NCBI RefSeq assembly: GCF_900110655.1
Contig: NZ_FOEQ01000001.1
Location: 285,152-349,151 of the forward strand
Length of the DNA: 64,000 nucleotides
From: Pseudomonas soli
GTDB taxonomy: Bacteria; Pseudomonadota; Gammaproteobacteria; Pseudomonadales; Pseudomonadaceae
Reading direction: 5' to 3'
This document shows positions 17,518 to 27,823 of the stretch, one piece after another; positions within the stretch are counted from its first letter, which is position 1, and each line of letters opens with the position of its first letter. Below the pieces are notes generated by a model. That model ran no database searches. It was not told the origin of the DNA and saw only the letters and a list, made by a program, of their open reading frames with translations. The position numbers and the translations under genes are program-made.

Positions 17518-19134
17518 ATGTCAGGCAAATTCAAAAAACAGCTGTCACTGCTGGACCTCACCTTCATCGGCCTAGGTGCCATCTTCGGCTCGGGCTGGCT
17601 GTTCGCCGCCAGCCACGTCTCGGCCATCGCCGGGCCGGCCGGCATCCTCTCCTGGTTCCTCGGCGGTTTCGCCGTGCTGCTGCTGGGCATCGTCTACTGC
17701 GAGCTCGGCGCCGCCCTGCCACGGGCCGGCGGCGTGGTGCGCTACCCGGTGTACTCCCACGGCCCACTGCTCGGCTACCTGATGGGTTTCATCACCCTGA
17801 TCGCCTTCTCCAGCCTGATCGCCATCGAGGTGGTCGCCTCGCGCCAGTACGCCGCGGCCTGGTTCCCGGCCTTGACCAAGGCCGGCTCCAGCGACCCGAC
17901 GGTGCTTGGCTGGCTGGTGCAGTTCGCGCTGCTCGGGCTGTTCTTCCTTCTCAACTACCGCAGCGTGAAGACCTTCGCCAAGGCCAACAACCTGGTCAGC
18001 GTGTTCAAGTTCATCGTGCCGCTGCTGGTGATCGGCGTACTGTTCACCTTCTTCAAGCCGGAGAACTTCGAGGTCCAGGGCTTCGCCCCGTTCGGCCTGT
18101 CCGGGGTGGAGATGGCGGTGTCGGCCGGCGGCATCATCTTCGCCTACCTGGGCCTGACCCCGATCATCTCGGTGGCCAGCGAGGTGAAGAACCCGCAGCG
18201 CACCATCCCCATCGCGCTGATTCTCTCGGTGCTGCTGTCCACCGCGATCTATGCCCTGCTGCAACTGGCGTTCCTCGGCAGCGTGCCGACCGAGATGATC
18301 GCCAACGGCTGGGCCGGGGTGACCAAGGAACTGGCCCTGCCCTACCGTGACATCGCCCTGGCCCTGGGCGTCGGCTGGCTGGCCTACCTGGTGGTGGCCG
18401 ACGCGGTGATCTCGCCCAGCGGCTGCGGCAACATCTACATGAACGCCACCCCGCGAGTGATCTACGGCTGGGCGCAGACCGGCACCTTCTTCAAGTACTT
18501 CACCCGCATCGACGAGCAATCCGGCATCCCGCGCCCGGCGCTGTGGCTGACCTTCGCCCTGGCGGTGTTCTGGACCCTGCCGTTCCCGTCGTGGGAGGCG
18601 CTGATCAACGTGGTCTCCGCCGCGCTGGTGCTGAGCTACGCCGTAGCCCCGGTGTCCGTGGCCGCCCTGCGTCGCAGCGCCCCGGACATGGCCCGGCCGT
18701 TCCGGGTCAAGGGCATGGGCGTGCTCGGCCCGCTGTCGTTCATCATCGCCGCGCTGATCGTCTACTGGTCGGGCTGGAACACCGTGTCCTGGCTGCTGGC
18801 GCTGCAGATCGTGATGTTCGTGCTGTACCTGCTGTGCCGCCGTTTCGTGCCTACCGAACACCTGTCGCTGGGCCAGCAGGTGCGCTCGTCGGCCTGGCTG
18901 ATCGGCTTCTACGCCGTGACCATTTTCCTCTCCTGGCTGGGCAGCTTCGGTGGCCTGGGCGTGATCGGCCACCCGCTGGATACCGTGGTCGTGGCTGCCA
19001 GTGCCCTGGGCATCTACTACTGGGGCGCCGCCACCGGCGTGCCGGCGCGGCTGGTGCGCCTCGATGGCGACGATGAAAGCGAAGCCAGCAGCGAAACCCA
19101 TGCCGGCCGACAGCCCGCCGCTGTCGCCTCCTGA
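17518..19134 (+). CDS. APC-family amino acid permease, likely hydroxyproline uptake
   Basis: A 538-aa permease with about 12-14 hydrophobic segments. The first reads [20 protein letters not shown], the APC superfamily GAIFGSGW substrate-site motif in TM1; TM6 region has [20 protein letters not shown]. The start follows TACAAGAAGG, a good RBS. As the first gene of the hydroxyproline cluster it probably imports 4-hydroxyproline or proline; the substrate is inferred from context. The 240 bases upstream, to the AraC gene, should contain the promoter; an 11-bp direct repeat ACCTACAAGAA occurs at 17441 and 17498. Confidence 0.85.
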   Translation: MSGKFKKQLSLLDLTFIGLGAIFGSGWLFAASHVSAIAGPAGILSWFLGGFAVLLLGIVYCELGAALPRAGGVVRYPVYSHGPLLGYLMGFITLIAFSSLIAIEVVASRQYAAAWFPALTKAGSSDPTVLGWLVQFALLGLFFLLNYRSVKTFAKANNLVSVFKFIVPLLVIGVLFTFFKPENFEVQGFAPFGLSGVEMAVSAGGIIFAYLGLTPIISVASEVKNPQRTIPIALILSVLLSTAIYALLQLAFLGSVPTEMIANGWAGVTKELALPYRDIALALGVGWLAYLVVADAVISPSGCGNIYMNATPRVIYGWAQTGTFFKYFTRIDEQSGIPRPALWLTFALAVFWTLPFPSWEALINVVSAALVLSYAVAPVSVAALRRSAPDMARPFRVKGMGVLGPLSFIIAALIVYWSGWNTVSWLLALQIVMFVLYLLCRRFVPTEHLSLGQQVRSSAWLIGFYAVTIFLSWLGSFGGLGVIGHPLDTVVVAASALGIYYWGAATGVPARLVRLDGDDESEASSETHAGRQPAAVAS

Positions 19135-19157
19135 CCCACTACACAATGGACACGCTG

Positions 19158-20084
19158 ATGAAACAGGTTCATGTCATCGACTCCCACACCGGCGGCGAAC
19201 CGACCCGCCTGGTGATGAAGGGCTTCCCGCCACTGCACGGCCACAGCATGGCCGAGCAGCGCGACGAACTGCGCGAGCTGCACGACCACTGGCGCCGCGC
19301 CTGCCTGCTGGAGCCGCGCGGCAACGACGTGCTGGTGGGCGCGCTGTACTGCCCCCCGGTGTCCGCGGATGCGACCTGCGGGGTGATCTTCTTCAACAAC
19401 GCCGGCTACCTGAACATGTGCGGTCACGGCACCATCGGCCTGGTCGCTTCGCTGCGCCACCTCGGCCTGATCGAACCTGGCGTGCACAAGATCGATACAC
19501 CGGTCGGCCAGGTCAGTGCCACCTTGCATGACGACGGCTCCGTCACTGTCGGCAACGTGCCGTCCTACCGCTACCGCCGGCAGGTCGCGGTGCAAGTGCC
19601 TGGGCATGGCCAGGTGCATGGCGACATCGCCTGGGGCGGCAACTGGTTCTTCCTGGTCTCCGACCACGGCCAGCGTATCGAGCTGGACAACCGTGAAGCC
19701 CTCACCGACTACACCTGGGCCCTGCTCAAGGCCCTCGAGGCCCAGGGCATCACCGGCGAACACGATGCCCCGATCGACCATGTCGAACTGTTCGCCGACG
19801 ACGCCAACGCCGACAGCCGCAACTTCGTCATGTGCCCCGGCAAGGCCTACGACCGCTCGCCCTGTGGTACCGGCACCAGCGCCAAGCTGGCGTGCCTGGC
19901 CGCCGACGGCAAGCTCGCCGAAGGCCAGACCTGGGTCCAGGCCAGCATCACCGGCAGCCGCTTCCAGGGCCGCTACGAACGCGACGGCGAACGCATTCGC
20001 CCGTTCATCACCGGCCGCGCCCACATGACCGCCGACAGCACCCTGCTGATCGACGAACAGGATCCGTTCGCCTGGGGCATCTGA
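19158..20084 (+). CDS. lhpA: 4-hydroxyproline 2-epimerase
   Basis: A 308-aa proline-racemase-family enzyme that converts trans-4-hydroxy-L-proline to cis-4-hydroxy-D-proline without cofactor. The two catalytic cysteines are present: NMCGHGTIG (first base, near residue 88) and [15 protein letters not shown] (second, near 236), which marks an epimerase rather than a dehydratase (the latter has Thr at the second position). [17 protein letters not shown] is the characteristic N-terminus, and length equals the P. putida enzyme as I remember it. It is followed by the deaminase at 41 bases. Confidence 0.93.
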   Translation: MKQVHVIDSHTGGEPTRLVMKGFPPLHGHSMAEQRDELRELHDHWRRACLLEPRGNDVLVGALYCPPVSADATCGVIFFNNAGYLNMCGHGTIGLVASLRHLGLIEPGVHKIDTPVGQVSATLHDDGSVTVGNVPSYRYRRQVAVQVPGHGQVHGDIAWGGNWFFLVSDHGQRIELDNREALTDYTWALLKALEAQGITGEHDAPIDHVELFADDANADSRNFVMCPGKAYDRSPCGTGTSAKLACLAADGKLAEGQTWVQASITGSRFQGRYERDGERIRPFITGRAHMTADSTLLIDEQDPFAWGI

Positions 20085-20125
20085 CCCCATTCATTTCCCA
20101 CTGAATACCGCCAGGAGTGACAACA

Positions 20126-21073
20126 ATGACCGACAACATCTTCACCGGCACCATGCCCGCCCTGATGACCCCCTGCACCGCCGAGCGCAAGCCGGACTTC
20201 GACGCCCTGGTGCGCAAGGGCCGCGAACTGATCGACGCCGGCATGAGCGCGGTGGTGTACTGCGGCTCGATGGGCGACTGGCCGCTGCTGACCGAGGCCG
20301 AGCGCCAGGAAGGCGTGGCGCGCCTGGTGGCCGCCGGCATCCCGACCATCGTCGGCACCGGCGCGGTGAACACCCGCGAAGCCGTATCCCATGCCGCCCA
20401 CGCCGCCAAGGTTGGTGCCGCCGGCCTGATGGTCATCCCTCGCGTGCTGTCCCGTGGTGCCTCGCTGATCGCCCAGAAGCACCACTTCTCGGCGATCCTC
20501 GCTGCCGCGCCGAAGCTGCCGGCGGTGATCTACAACAGCCCCTACTACGGCTTCGCCACCCGCGCCGACTTGTTCTTTGAGCTGCGCCGCGAGTACCCGA
20601 ACCTGATCGGTTTCAAGGAGTTCGGCGGTGGCGCCGACCTGCGCTACGCCGCCGAGCACATCACCTCCCAGGACGAGGCTGTGACCCTGATGGTGGGCGT
20701 CGACACGCAAGTGGTGCATGGCTTCGTCAACTGCAACGCCACCGGCGCCATCACCGGCATCGGCAACGCGCTGCCCCGCGAAGTGCTGCAGCTGGTCAGC
20801 CTGAGCAAGCGCGCCGCCAAGGGCGATGCCAAGGCCCGACGCCAGGCCCGGGAGCTGGAAGCAGCGCTGGCGGTACTGTCGTCGTTCGATGAAGGCTGCG
20901 ACCTGGTGCTGTACTACAAGCACCTGATGGTGCTCAACGGCGACACCGAGTACCGCCTGCACTTCAACGAAACCGACGCCCTCAGCGACGCCCAGCGCAA
21001 CTATGCCGAGCAGCAGTACGCGCTGTTCCGCAGCTGGTACGCCAGCTGGTCGGCCGAGCAGAACATCGCCTGA
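20126..21073 (+). CDS. lhpC: 1-pyrroline-4-hydroxy-2-carboxylate deaminase (DapA family)
   Basis: A 315-aa TIM-barrel enzyme of the DapA/NAL superfamily. The Schiff-base Lys is in LIGFKEFGG and the Tyr-bearing motif is [13 protein letters not shown]; the N-terminus has [10 protein letters not shown]. In the hydroxyproline pathway this family turns the imine made by the D-hydroxyproline dehydrogenase into 2-oxoglutarate semialdehyde plus ammonia. The cluster context separates it from true DapA, which is present elsewhere in this window (53985-54872). RBS CAGGAG lies a few bases before the first Met. Confidence 0.9.
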   Translation: MTDNIFTGTMPALMTPCTAERKPDFDALVRKGRELIDAGMSAVVYCGSMGDWPLLTEAERQEGVARLVAAGIPTIVGTGAVNTREAVSHAAHAAKVGAAGLMVIPRVLSRGASLIAQKHHFSAILAAAPKLPAVIYNSPYYGFATRADLFFELRREYPNLIGFKEFGGGADLRYAAEHITSQDEAVTLMVGVDTQVVHGFVNCNATGAITGIGNALPREVLQLVSLSKRAAKGDAKARRQARELEAALAVLSSFDEGCDLVLYYKHLMVLNGDTEYRLHFNETDALSDAQRNYAEQQYALFRSWYASWSAEQNIA

Positions 21074-21086
21074 TAACGAGGACACT

Positions 21087-21174
21087 GGTGGGAGCGGGCT
21101 TGCTCCGCGAAGCAGGCGACGCAGTACCTGGCACCGGATTGGTCGGTGTTCGCGGGGCAAGCCAGCTCCCACGC
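21087..21174. repeat. REP palindrome pair inside the hydroxyproline cluster
   Basis: Two inverted REP units (GTGGGAGCGGGCTTGCTCCG at 21089 and TCGCGGGGCAAGCCAGCTCC at 21150) separate the deaminase and dehydrogenase genes; may attenuate transcription or stabilise the upstream message. Confidence 0.8.
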
Positions 21175-21209
21175 CCTCCGCTCCCATACTTGATTCCAAA
21201 GGACGCCCC

Positions 21210-22787
21210 ATGACCCTGACAGGCAACCTGCTGATCGGCCAGCGTGCCGTGCCCGGCAACCGCGAAACAATCCGCGCCATCGATCCGAGCAGCAACCAGG
21301 CCCTGGAACCCGCCTATGCCGGCGCCAGCAGCGAACAGATGGCTCAGGCCTGCACCCTGGCCTGGGCGGCATTCGATACCTACCGCGAAACACCTCTCGA
21401 ACAACGCGCCGGTTTTCTCGAAACCATCGCCGAACAGATCGAAGCCCTGGGCGATGCGTTGATCGACCGCGCCCACGCCGAGACCGGCCTGCCCAAGGCC
21501 CGCCTGCTGGGTGAACGTGGCCGCACCTGTGCCCAGCTGCGCACCTTCGCCCGGGTGGTACGCGCCGGTGAGTGGCTGGATGTGCGCGTGGACAATGCCC
21601 TGCCCGAGCGCCAGCCGCTGCCCCGCCCGGACCTGCGCCAACGCCAGGTGGCCCTGGGCCCGGTGGCGGTGTTTGGCGCCAGTAACTTCCCGCTGGCCTT
21701 CTCGGTAGCCGGCGGCGACACCGCCTCGGCACTGGCCGCGGGCTGCCCGGTGGTGGTCAAGGCCCACGGCGCCCACCCCGGCACCAGCGAACTGGTTGGC
21801 CTGGCCGTGGCCCGGGCAGTCGCGCAGTGCGAACTGCCCGAAGGCGTGTTTTCCCTGTTGTACGGCGCGGGCCGTGAACTAGGCATCGGCCTGGTCACTG
21901 ATCCACGTATCAAGGCGGTCGGCTTCACCGGTTCGCGCAGCGGTGGCCTCGCCCTTTGCCAGGCGGCCCAGGCGCGCCCGGAGCCGATCCCGGTCTATGC
22001 CGAAATGAGCGCTATCAACCCGGTGTTCCTGTTCGATGGCGCCTTGCGCTCGCGCAGTGAAACCCTGGCGCAAGGCTTTGTCACTTCGCTGACCCAAGGC
22101 GCCGGCCAGTTCTGCACCAATCCCGGGCTGGTGGTCGCCCGGCAGGGCCCGGCCCTCGAGCACTTCCTGGTTGTCGCCAGCGCCCATGTTGGCCAAGCGG
22201 CGGCGCAGACCATGCTCACCCCGGCTATCGCCAATGCCTATGCTGACGGCGTGGCAGCACTGAGCGAGAACCAAAACGCCCGCTGCGCGGCGAACAGCCT
22301 GCCGGCGCAGGGGCCGAACCAGTGCCAGGCTCAGTTGTTCGTCACCACCGCGCAGGCGTTTCTTGCCGACCCTACGCTGCAAGCCGAAGTGTTCGGCGCC
22401 GCCTCGCTGGTGGTGGCATGCGCCAACGATGAGCAAATCCGCCAGGTGGCCGAGCATCTGGAAGGCCAACTGACCGCCACCCTGCACCTCGACGAGGCCG
22501 ATCTGGACAGCGCCCGCCGCCTGCTGCCAACCCTCGAACGCAAGGCCGGGCGGATCCTGGTCAATGGCTGGCCGACCGGGGTCGAGGTCAGCGACGCCAT
22601 GGTCCATGGCGGCCCGTTCCCGGCCACCTCGGACGCCCGCAGTACCTCGGTGGGCACTGCGGCGATCCTGCGCTTCCTGCGCCCGGTGTGCTACCAGGAC
22701 TTCCCCGACGCCCTGCTGCCCGGGGCATTGCAGCAGGCCAATCCGCTGCACCTGCGGCGGCTGCTCGATGGCCAGCGGGAAGCCTGA
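21210..22787 (+). CDS. 2-oxoglutarate semialdehyde dehydrogenase (2,5-dioxovalerate dehydrogenase)
   Basis: A 525-aa aldehyde dehydrogenase of the KGSADH type. It oxidises 2,5-dioxopentanoate to 2-oxoglutarate, the last step of hydroxyproline breakdown. The catalytic Cys is in [13 protein letters not shown], the general-base Glu in [14 protein letters not shown], and the cofactor region in [20 protein letters not shown]. The C-terminal [18 protein letters not shown] is typical of this subgroup. Length matches the family (about 525). The upstream REP pair fills the gap to the deaminase gene, and the next gene follows after 3 bases. Confidence 0.92.
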   Translation: MTLTGNLLIGQRAVPGNRETIRAIDPSSNQALEPAYAGASSEQMAQACTLAWAAFDTYRETPLEQRAGFLETIAEQIEALGDALIDRAHAETGLPKARLLGERGRTCAQLRTFARVVRAGEWLDVRVDNALPERQPLPRPDLRQRQVALGPVAVFGASNFPLAFSVAGGDTASALAAGCPVVVKAHGAHPGTSELVGLAVARAVAQCELPEGVFSLLYGAGRELGIGLVTDPRIKAVGFTGSRSGGLALCQAAQARPEPIPVYAEMSAINPVFLFDGALRSRSETLAQGFVTSLTQGAGQFCTNPGLVVARQGPALEHFLVVASAHVGQAAAQTMLTPAIANAYADGVAALSENQNARCAANSLPAQGPNQCQAQLFVTTAQAFLADPTLQAEVFGAASLVVACANDEQIRQVAEHLEGQLTATLHLDEADLDSARRLLPTLERKAGRILVNGWPTGVEVSDAMVHGGPFPATSDARSTSVGTAAILRFLRPVCYQDFPDALLPGALQQANPLHLRRLLDGQREA

Positions 22788-22790
22788 ACC

Positions 22791-24035
22791 ATGACCGCCA
22801 CTGACACGGACATCGCCGTGGTCGGCGCCGGCATCGTCGGCGTCGCCTGCGCCCTGCAGCTGGCACGCCAGGGCCGCCGGGTGCTGCTGATCGATCGCCA
22901 GGCACCGGGCCATGGCGCTTCGTATGGCAACGCCGGGCACCTGGCCACCGAGCAGGTGTTTCCCATCGCCGACCTGTCGATCCTCAAGCGCCTGCCGGCG
23001 ATGTTGCTGGACCCGATGGGCCCGCTGCGCCTGGACTGGAAGTACCTGCCGCGCGCCCTGCCCTGGTTCACCCGGCTGCTGCTGAACCTGCGCCCGGCGC
23101 CGTTCCAGCGCAGCGTGGCCGGCATTCGGGCGTTGAATGAAAACAGCCTTGGCGCCTGGCAACGGCTGCTCGCATCCATCGACCGCAGCCCCTTGCTCAA
23201 GGAAGACGGGTCGCTGCTGGTGTTCGAACGCCACGAATCGCGCCAGGCCCTCGCGGCGTTACGCGCCCGCATGCAGGCACAGGGCGTACCCGTGGACCTG
23301 TGGTCGGCAGAGGCAGTGAGCGAAGCGGCGCCGCAGTTGAGCCCGTCGATCCTGGGTGGCCTGTTCTTCCCGCGTACCGGTCACTTCCTCGACCCCTATC
23401 ATGTGGTCTGCGAAATGTTCAGCGCCGCAAAGGCCGGCGGCGTACGCTTTCTTCGCGCCGAGGTCAGTGGCGGTCGGGTGCATGGCCAGGGCGTCAGCCT
23501 TGCCAGCGACCAGGGCCCCCTCGAGGCCAGCCAGGTGTTGATCAGTGCCGGCGCCCACTCGGCCAAGCTCACCGCCACCCTGACCGGCCGGCGGGTGCCC
23601 CTGGATACCGAGCGCGGCTACCACCTGATGCTACCGGCGGAGCAGCAGCGCCTGCCGTTTGCCGTCACCTCGCTGGAGCGCAAGTTCATCATGACGCCCA
23701 TGGCCGACGGCCTGCGCCTGGCCGGCACGGTGGAGTTCGCCGGGCTCGAGGCGCCGCCGAGCATGCAGCGGGCTTGGCAACTGCACAGGTTGAGCAAGGG
23801 GTTGTTTCGGCGCGAGCTGGATGCCGAGGGGGCGACACCGTGGATGGGGTTCCGGCCTTCGCTGCCGGATTCGCTGCCGGTGATCGACCGGGTGGCCGAT
23901 GGCAAGGTGTTGCTGGCATTCGGGCACCAGCATTTGGGGTTGACCCAGGCGGCGGTGACGGCGGAATGGATGGGGCGGTTGGTAAATGGCGAAGACTGCC
24001 CGCAAATCAGCGCCTATCGATTGAGCCGGTTTTGA
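22791..24035 (+). CDS. FAD-dependent cis-4-hydroxy-D-proline dehydrogenase (DadA-like)
   Basis: A 414-aa flavoprotein. The FAD motif is at the N-terminus (DIAVVGAGIVGVACALQLA), followed by GHGASYGNAGHL and C-terminal WMGFRPSLPDSLPVIDR and LAFGHQHLGLTQAAVTAEWM, as in D-amino-acid dehydrogenases. It should oxidise cis-4-hydroxy-D-proline to 1-pyrroline-4-hydroxy-2-carboxylate and pass electrons to the respiratory chain. This is the single-subunit type, unlike the multi-subunit LhpBEF of P. aeruginosa. It starts 3 bases after the semialdehyde dehydrogenase and closes the operon. Confidence 0.88.
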   Translation: MTATDTDIAVVGAGIVGVACALQLARQGRRVLLIDRQAPGHGASYGNAGHLATEQVFPIADLSILKRLPAMLLDPMGPLRLDWKYLPRALPWFTRLLLNLRPAPFQRSVAGIRALNENSLGAWQRLLASIDRSPLLKEDGSLLVFERHESRQALAALRARMQAQGVPVDLWSAEAVSEAAPQLSPSILGGLFFPRTGHFLDPYHVVCEMFSAAKAGGVRFLRAEVSGGRVHGQGVSLASDQGPLEASQVLISAGAHSAKLTATLTGRRVPLDTERGYHLMLPAEQQRLPFAVTSLERKFIMTPMADGLRLAGTVEFAGLEAPPSMQRAWQLHRLSKGLFRRELDAEGATPWMGFRPSLPDSLPVIDRVADGKVLLAFGHQHLGLTQAAVTAEWMGRLVNGEDCPQISAYRLSRF

Positions 24036-24039
24036 AACG

Positions 24040-24058
24040 GGGGCCGCGTGGCGGCCCC
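24040..24058. terminator. hairpin between convergent genes
   Basis: An 8-bp perfect inverted repeat (GGGGCCGC GTG GCGGCCCC) lies in the 31-base gap between the ends of the D-hydroxyproline dehydrogenase and xenA. It probably terminates in both directions; no long U-tract is present. Confidence 0.6.
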
Positions 24059-24066
24059 TGCCTCAC

Positions 24067-25158
24067 TCAGCGATAACGCTCGAGCCAGTGCGCATAAGGC
24101 GCTGGCAAGGTCCACGAAGCCTTGTCCACGCCCAGGGCCTTGGCAGCGGCATACGGCCAGTGCGGGTCAGCCAGGTGCGCACGCCCTACCGAAACCAGGT
24201 CCAGCTGGTTGGCCTGCAGCGCGCCTTCGGCCAGCTCCGGGGTGCCGAAGCCCCAGGCCGAGGTCACCGGCAGCTTGGCCTCGCGACGCACACGTTCGGC
24301 GATCGGGCCCATGAACGCCGGCCCCCACGGGATGTTGGTCTCGGGAATGGTAAAGCCAACGCTGACGCTCAGCAGGTCCAGGCCACCGGCCTTGAACCGG
24401 CGCGCCAGTTCGATGGATTCCTGCAGGGTCTGCTCGTCACGGCCGTCATACTCCAGCACGCCGAAGCGAGCGGTCAGCGGCAGGTTCTCCGGCCACACCT
24501 CACGCACGGCGGCCAGGGTTTCCAAAAGGAAGCGCGTGCGATTGTCGAAGCTGCCGCCGTAGGCATCGGTGCGCTGGTTGGAATGCTCGGAGAAAAAGCT
24601 CTGGCCCAGATAACCATGAGCAAAATGCAGCTCGATCCATTCGAAACCGGCATCGCGGGCACGCCGTGCGGCATCGACGAAGTCTTGCTTGACCCGGGCG
24701 ATATCGTCCAGGGTCATGGCCTTCGGCACTTTCGGCAGGTGGGCGCCGAAGGCGATGGCGGACGGGGCGATGGTGTCCCAGCCACGGGCATCGTCGACGG
24801 CGATGTGGTCGTCACCTTCCCAGGGGCGGTTGGCGCTTGCCTTGCGCCCGGCGTGGGCGATCTGGATGCCCGGCACGGAACCGGCGGCCTTGATCGCTTT
24901 GACCACCGGCACGAACGCCTGGGCCTGGGTGTCATTCCAGATCCCGGCGCAGCCGGGGGTGATGCGCCCTTCCGGGGACACCGCGGTGGCCTCGACCACC
25001 ACCAGGCCGGCGCCACCACGGGCCAGGCCCGCATAATGCACCTGGTGCCAGTCATTGATCAGGCCATCTTCGGCCATGTACTGGCACATCGGCGGAATGG
25101 CGATGCGGTTGCGCAGGTTGACGTCTTTGAGGGCGTAGGGTTCGAACAATGCGGCCAT
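24067..25158 (-). CDS. xenA: xenobiotic reductase A (old yellow enzyme family)
   Basis: A 363-aa FMN enzyme of the thermophilic-like OYE class. Marks: RNRIAIPPMCQYMAEDG (the Cys25 that tunes the flavin), HAGRKASANRPW, the substrate-binding ELHFAHGYLGQSFFS (two His and Tyr), NQRTDAYGGSFDNR and the C-terminal PYAHWLERYR, which matches P. putida XenA as I remember it. It reduces activated alkenes and nitro compounds with NADPH. It is divergent from an ArsR-type regulator and the shared gap contains a perfect palindrome suited to repression. Confidence 0.95.
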   Translation of the reverse strand: MAALFEPYALKDVNLRNRIAIPPMCQYMAEDGLINDWHQVHYAGLARGGAGLVVVEATAVSPEGRITPGCAGIWNDTQAQAFVPVVKAIKAAGSVPGIQIAHAGRKASANRPWEGDDHIAVDDARGWDTIAPSAIAFGAHLPKVPKAMTLDDIARVKQDFVDAARRARDAGFEWIELHFAHGYLGQSFFSEHSNQRTDAYGGSFDNRTRFLLETLAAVREVWPENLPLTARFGVLEYDGRDEQTLQESIELARRFKAGGLDLLSVSVGFTIPETNIPWGPAFMGPIAERVRREAKLPVTSAWGFGTPELAEGALQANQLDLVSVGRAHLADPHWPYAAAKALGVDKASWTLPAPYAHWLERYR

Positions 25159-25191
25159 GAGGTAACTCCAGGGATGGGGTTGGATACGATT

Positions 25192-25209
25192 GTTCGATCA
25201 TATTCGAAC
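25192..25209. promoter_or_regulatory. candidate operator palindrome, xenA-arsR gap
   Basis: GTTCGA TCATAT TCGAAC is a perfect 6-6-6 inverted repeat 34 bases upstream of xenA and 29 bases upstream of the ArsR-type gene. An 18-bp palindrome of this size suits a dimeric ArsR winged-helix repressor controlling both genes. Confidence 0.65.
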
Positions 25210-25237
25210 TATGGCAATTTGTGAAACCCCCGTTATC

Positions 25238-25546
25238 ATGTCGACCATGCGAGCCTATACCCACCCCAATCCCGAAGACCTGACGCTGGAGCGCTTGCTC
25301 TACGCGCTGAGCGACCCTGTGCGCATGGATATCGTGCGCCGCCTGGCGGGTGTCGCCGAAGCCAGCTGCGGCGAGCTGGACGGCGGCCGGCCCAAGTCGA
25401 GCATGTCCCATCACTTCCGTGTATTGCGTGACTCGGGGCTGGTGTACACCCGCAATGTCGGTACCACGCACATGAACTCGTTGCGCAGCGATGAGCTCGA
25501 AAGCCGTTTTCCAGGGTTGCTGGGCAGCATTCTCGAACAACGTTGA
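25238..25546 (+). CDS. ArsR-family HTH regulator
   Basis: A 102-aa winged-HTH protein. The ArsR core is visible: LERLLYALSDPVRMDIVRRL (helices 1-2) and KSSMSHHFRVLRDSGLVYTR (recognition helix and wing). I see no cysteine-pair metal site (CxC) of metal-sensing ArsR proteins; only a single Cys in ASCGELDGG. It may instead sense a redox or organic ligand. It is divergent from xenA with a perfect palindrome between them, so it is probably the xenA repressor and autoregulated. The start MSTMRAYTHP is one of two close Met codons. Confidence 0.85.
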   Translation: MSTMRAYTHPNPEDLTLERLLYALSDPVRMDIVRRLAGVAEASCGELDGGRPKSSMSHHFRVLRDSGLVYTRNVGTTHMNSLRSDELESRFPGLLGSILEQR

Positions 25547-25599
25547 ACCCCTGCCTGCCGCCGGCGGGGCTGTTTCTCTCGATTATCCAGACACAAAAA

Positions 25600-25632
25600 A
25601 ACCACGAGGCCGCCAGGGGCGATCCTCGTGGT
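25600..25632. terminator. bidirectional terminator between arsR-type gene and mqo
   Basis: AACCACGAGG and CCTCGTGGTT form a 10-bp perfect stem. The run of seven A on the left supplies the U-tract for mqo on the minus strand; it may also stop the regulator transcript. Confidence 0.8.
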
Positions 25633-25666
25633 TGGTGTTGCCGGGCAAGCCCGGCCAACATGGGCC

Positions 25667-27304
25667 TTACAGCGCCATGTCGTTCGCAGGCTTGCTCTCG
25701 ACCGGCGCGCCTGGGGCAGCGGTGGTCTTGACGCTCTGATCGAGCACCGGCGGCTTCTCAAGTTGCAGGACTTCAGCGGTGTAATCCCACTCTTTCTGGG
25801 TGGCAGCGGCCGAGTCGTTCAGCTTGGTACCGTAGCTCGGCACGATTTCCTTGATCTTGGCCTGCCATTCAGGGGTGGCGACCTTCTCCTTGAACACGGT
25901 TTCGAGCACGTTGAGCATGATCGGCGCGGCAGTCGAGGCACCTGGCGAGGCGCCCAGCAGGCCGGCGATGGTGCGGTCCTGGGAAGCCACGACCTCGGTG
26001 CCCAGCTTCAGCACGCCACCCTTCTCTTCGTCACGCTTGATGATCTGCACGCGCTGACCGGCCTGCCACAGCTTCCAGTCTTCCTTCTTGGCGTTCGGGA
26101 AGTAGGTCTGCAGGGCGGCGAAACGGTCGTCGTCGGACTGCATCAGCTGGCCGGCGAGGTACTCGACCAGCGGGTACTGGTCGATGCCGACGCGGGCCAT
26201 CGGCCAGACGTTGTGGGTGGTGGCGCTGCTCAGCAGGTCCAGGTACGAGCCGTTCTTCAGGAACTTGGTCGAGAAGGTGGCGAATGGCCCGAACAGGATC
26301 ACGCGCTTGCCGTCCAGCACGCGGGTGTCCAGGTGCGGTACCGACATGGGTGGCGCGCCGGTCGAGGCGATGCCGTAGGCCTTGGCCATGTGCTGCATGG
26401 CAACGGTCGGGTTCTCGGTCACCAGGAACGAGCCACCAACCGGGAAGCCTGCGTATTCCTTGGCCTCGGGGATGCCCGACTTCTGCAGCAGCTTCAGCGC
26501 GCCGCCGCCGGCACCGATGAACAGGAACTTGGCGTCGGTGGCCGATTCGGTACCGTCCTTCAGGTTCTTGTACTCGACGTGCCAGGAGCCGTCTTCGTTG
26601 CGGGTGATGTCCTGCACTTCGGTGGACAGCTTCAGGTCGAAGTTCTTTTTGGTCTGCAGGCTGCCAACGAACTGGCGGGTGATCTCGCCGAAGTTGACGT
26701 CAGTGCCGATCGGGGTCCAGGTAACCGCCAGCTTCTGGTTCGGGTCACGGCCTTCCATCATCAGCGGGACCCACTTGGCGATCTGCGCGTGGTCCTCGGA
26801 ATACTGCATCGGACGGAACAGCGGGCTGGCCTGCAGGGCGTCGTAGCGCTTCTTCAGGAACTTGATGTTGTCATCGCCCCAGACGAAGCTCATGTGCGGA
26901 GTGGTGTTGATGAACGAGTGCGGGTTCTTCAGCACGCCCTGGCGTACCTGCCAGGCCCAGAACTGGCGGGAGATCTGGAACGACTCGTTGATCTCGATGG
27001 CCTTGGTGATGTTGACCTTGCCGTCTTTGTCTTCCGGGGTGTAGTTCAGCTCGGCCAGCGCGGAGTGGCCGGTACCGGCGTTGTTCCAGCCGTTGGAGCT
27101 TTCTTCGGCGACGCCGTCCAGGCGCTCGACCATCTCCATCGACCAGCTTGGCTCCAGCTCGTTGAGCCAGACAGCCAGGGTGGAGCTCATGATGCCGCCG
27201 CCAACCAGCAGCACGTCGACTTTCTTGGTGTCGGCAGCGTGCGCTTGCATGAAGCTCGCCGCGACAGCCAGACCCAGCAAGGTCTTGCCAGCTTTCTTGA
27301 ACAT
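25667..27304 (-). CDS. mqo: malate:quinone oxidoreductase
   Basis: A 545-aa membrane-associated FAD enzyme that oxidises malate to oxaloacetate and reduces quinone. A signal-like N-terminus ([15 protein letters not shown]) is followed by the FAD fingerprint [20 protein letters not shown]. Further Mqo blocks: [60 protein letters not shown] and [21 protein letters not shown] signal-bearing form is usual for one of the pseudomonad Mqo paralogues. Single gene with a strong terminator after it. Confidence 0.94.
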   Translation of the reverse strand: MFKKAGKTLLGLAVAASFMQAHAADTKKVDVLLVGGGIMSSTLAVWLNELEPSWSMEMVERLDGVAEESSNGWNNAGTGHSALAELNYTPEDKDGKVNITKAIEINESFQISRQFWAWQVRQGVLKNPHSFINTTPHMSFVWGDDNIKFLKKRYDALQASPLFRPMQYSEDHAQIAKWVPLMMEGRDPNQKLAVTWTPIGTDVNFGEITRQFVGSLQTKKNFDLKLSTEVQDITRNEDGSWHVEYKNLKDGTESATDAKFLFIGAGGGALKLLQKSGIPEAKEYAGFPVGGSFLVTENPTVAMQHMAKAYGIASTGAPPMSVPHLDTRVLDGKRVILFGPFATFSTKFLKNGSYLDLLSSATTHNVWPMARVGIDQYPLVEYLAGQLMQSDDDRFAALQTYFPNAKKEDWKLWQAGQRVQIIKRDEEKGGVLKLGTEVVASQDRTIAGLLGASPGASTAAPIMLNVLETVFKEKVATPEWQAKIKEIVPSYGTKLNDSAAATQKEWDYTAEVLQLEKPPVLDQSVKTTAAPGAPVESKPANDMAL

Positions 27305-27558
27305 TGATCGATTCCAGTCAGTAGAACGGAGGGTGGGCCTGTGGCTGGCCCAGGTATTCCATGTTCTTCAGCGCAGGCTTGTTGTGATCATTGTTCAGCA
27401 GCCAGAGAGACATTGGACGCGCCAGCCTTTGGTCGGATTGACCGACAAGGCTGAAACGATTTACGGATTGTAACCGAATTGCCAGCACAAACAAACGCGG
27501 GCCGGGGCGTCAAGACGACAGGTTGCCACGCGACAAGCCACCACGCCCCGGAAAACAA
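27305..27558. other. intergenic region upstream of mqo, no gene seen
   Basis: Together with the terminator this gap of about 327 bases separates mqo from the small lipoprotein gene. It should hold the mqo promoter. I see no open frame with a credible start or RNA-like fold other than the terminator at its left-facing end. Confidence 0.6.
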
Positions 27559-27590
27559 AAACCCCCGGCCACATCCATGGTCGGGGGTCT
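27559..27590 (-). terminator. terminator of the small lipoprotein gene
   Basis: ACCCCCG...CGGGGGT with an A-run (AAAACAAAA) on the left gives a stem plus U-tract on the minus strand, 42 bases after the stop of the lipoprotein gene. Confidence 0.8.
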
Positions 27591-27631
27591 TGGATCAGGC
27601 CGTGAACGGCCGGATCAGGGTAATCCCAAGA

Positions 27632-27823
27632 TTACTGCTGCTGAGGCAGTTTATCGATCGGACCGCAGCCGCCGATGATCTTGGAGATGGAAACCGATGG
27701 GTGGAACAGGTAGTCGTACGAGCAGTTCTTAGGCTGGTTGTAGACCTGGCCGGTGCAGCCGGACAGCAGGGCAACGCCCGAAACGACAGCAACAGCGACA
27801 GTAGCTTTGATCAGCTTTTTCAT
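27632..27823 (-). CDS. small YhfL-like lipoprotein
   Basis: A 63-aa protein with a lipoprotein signal: MKKLIKATVAVAVVSGVALLSGCT, lipobox LLSGC, so a mature peptide of about 41 residues anchored by Cys. The mature part contains two further Cys (KNCSYDYLF, GGCGPID). This resembles the small YhfL-type lipoproteins of gammaproteobacteria. A purine-rich stretch precedes the ATG and a strong terminator follows. Function unknown. Confidence 0.75.
   Translation of the reverse strand: MKKLIKATVAVAVVSGVALLSGCTGQVYNQPKNCSYDYLFHPSVSISKIIGGCGPIDKLPQQQ

Noticed and set aside
20126..21073. Second dapA for lysine synthesis
   Set aside because: DapA family, but it sits inside the hydroxyproline cluster and the true dapA with all its motifs is next to bamC at 53985-54872.
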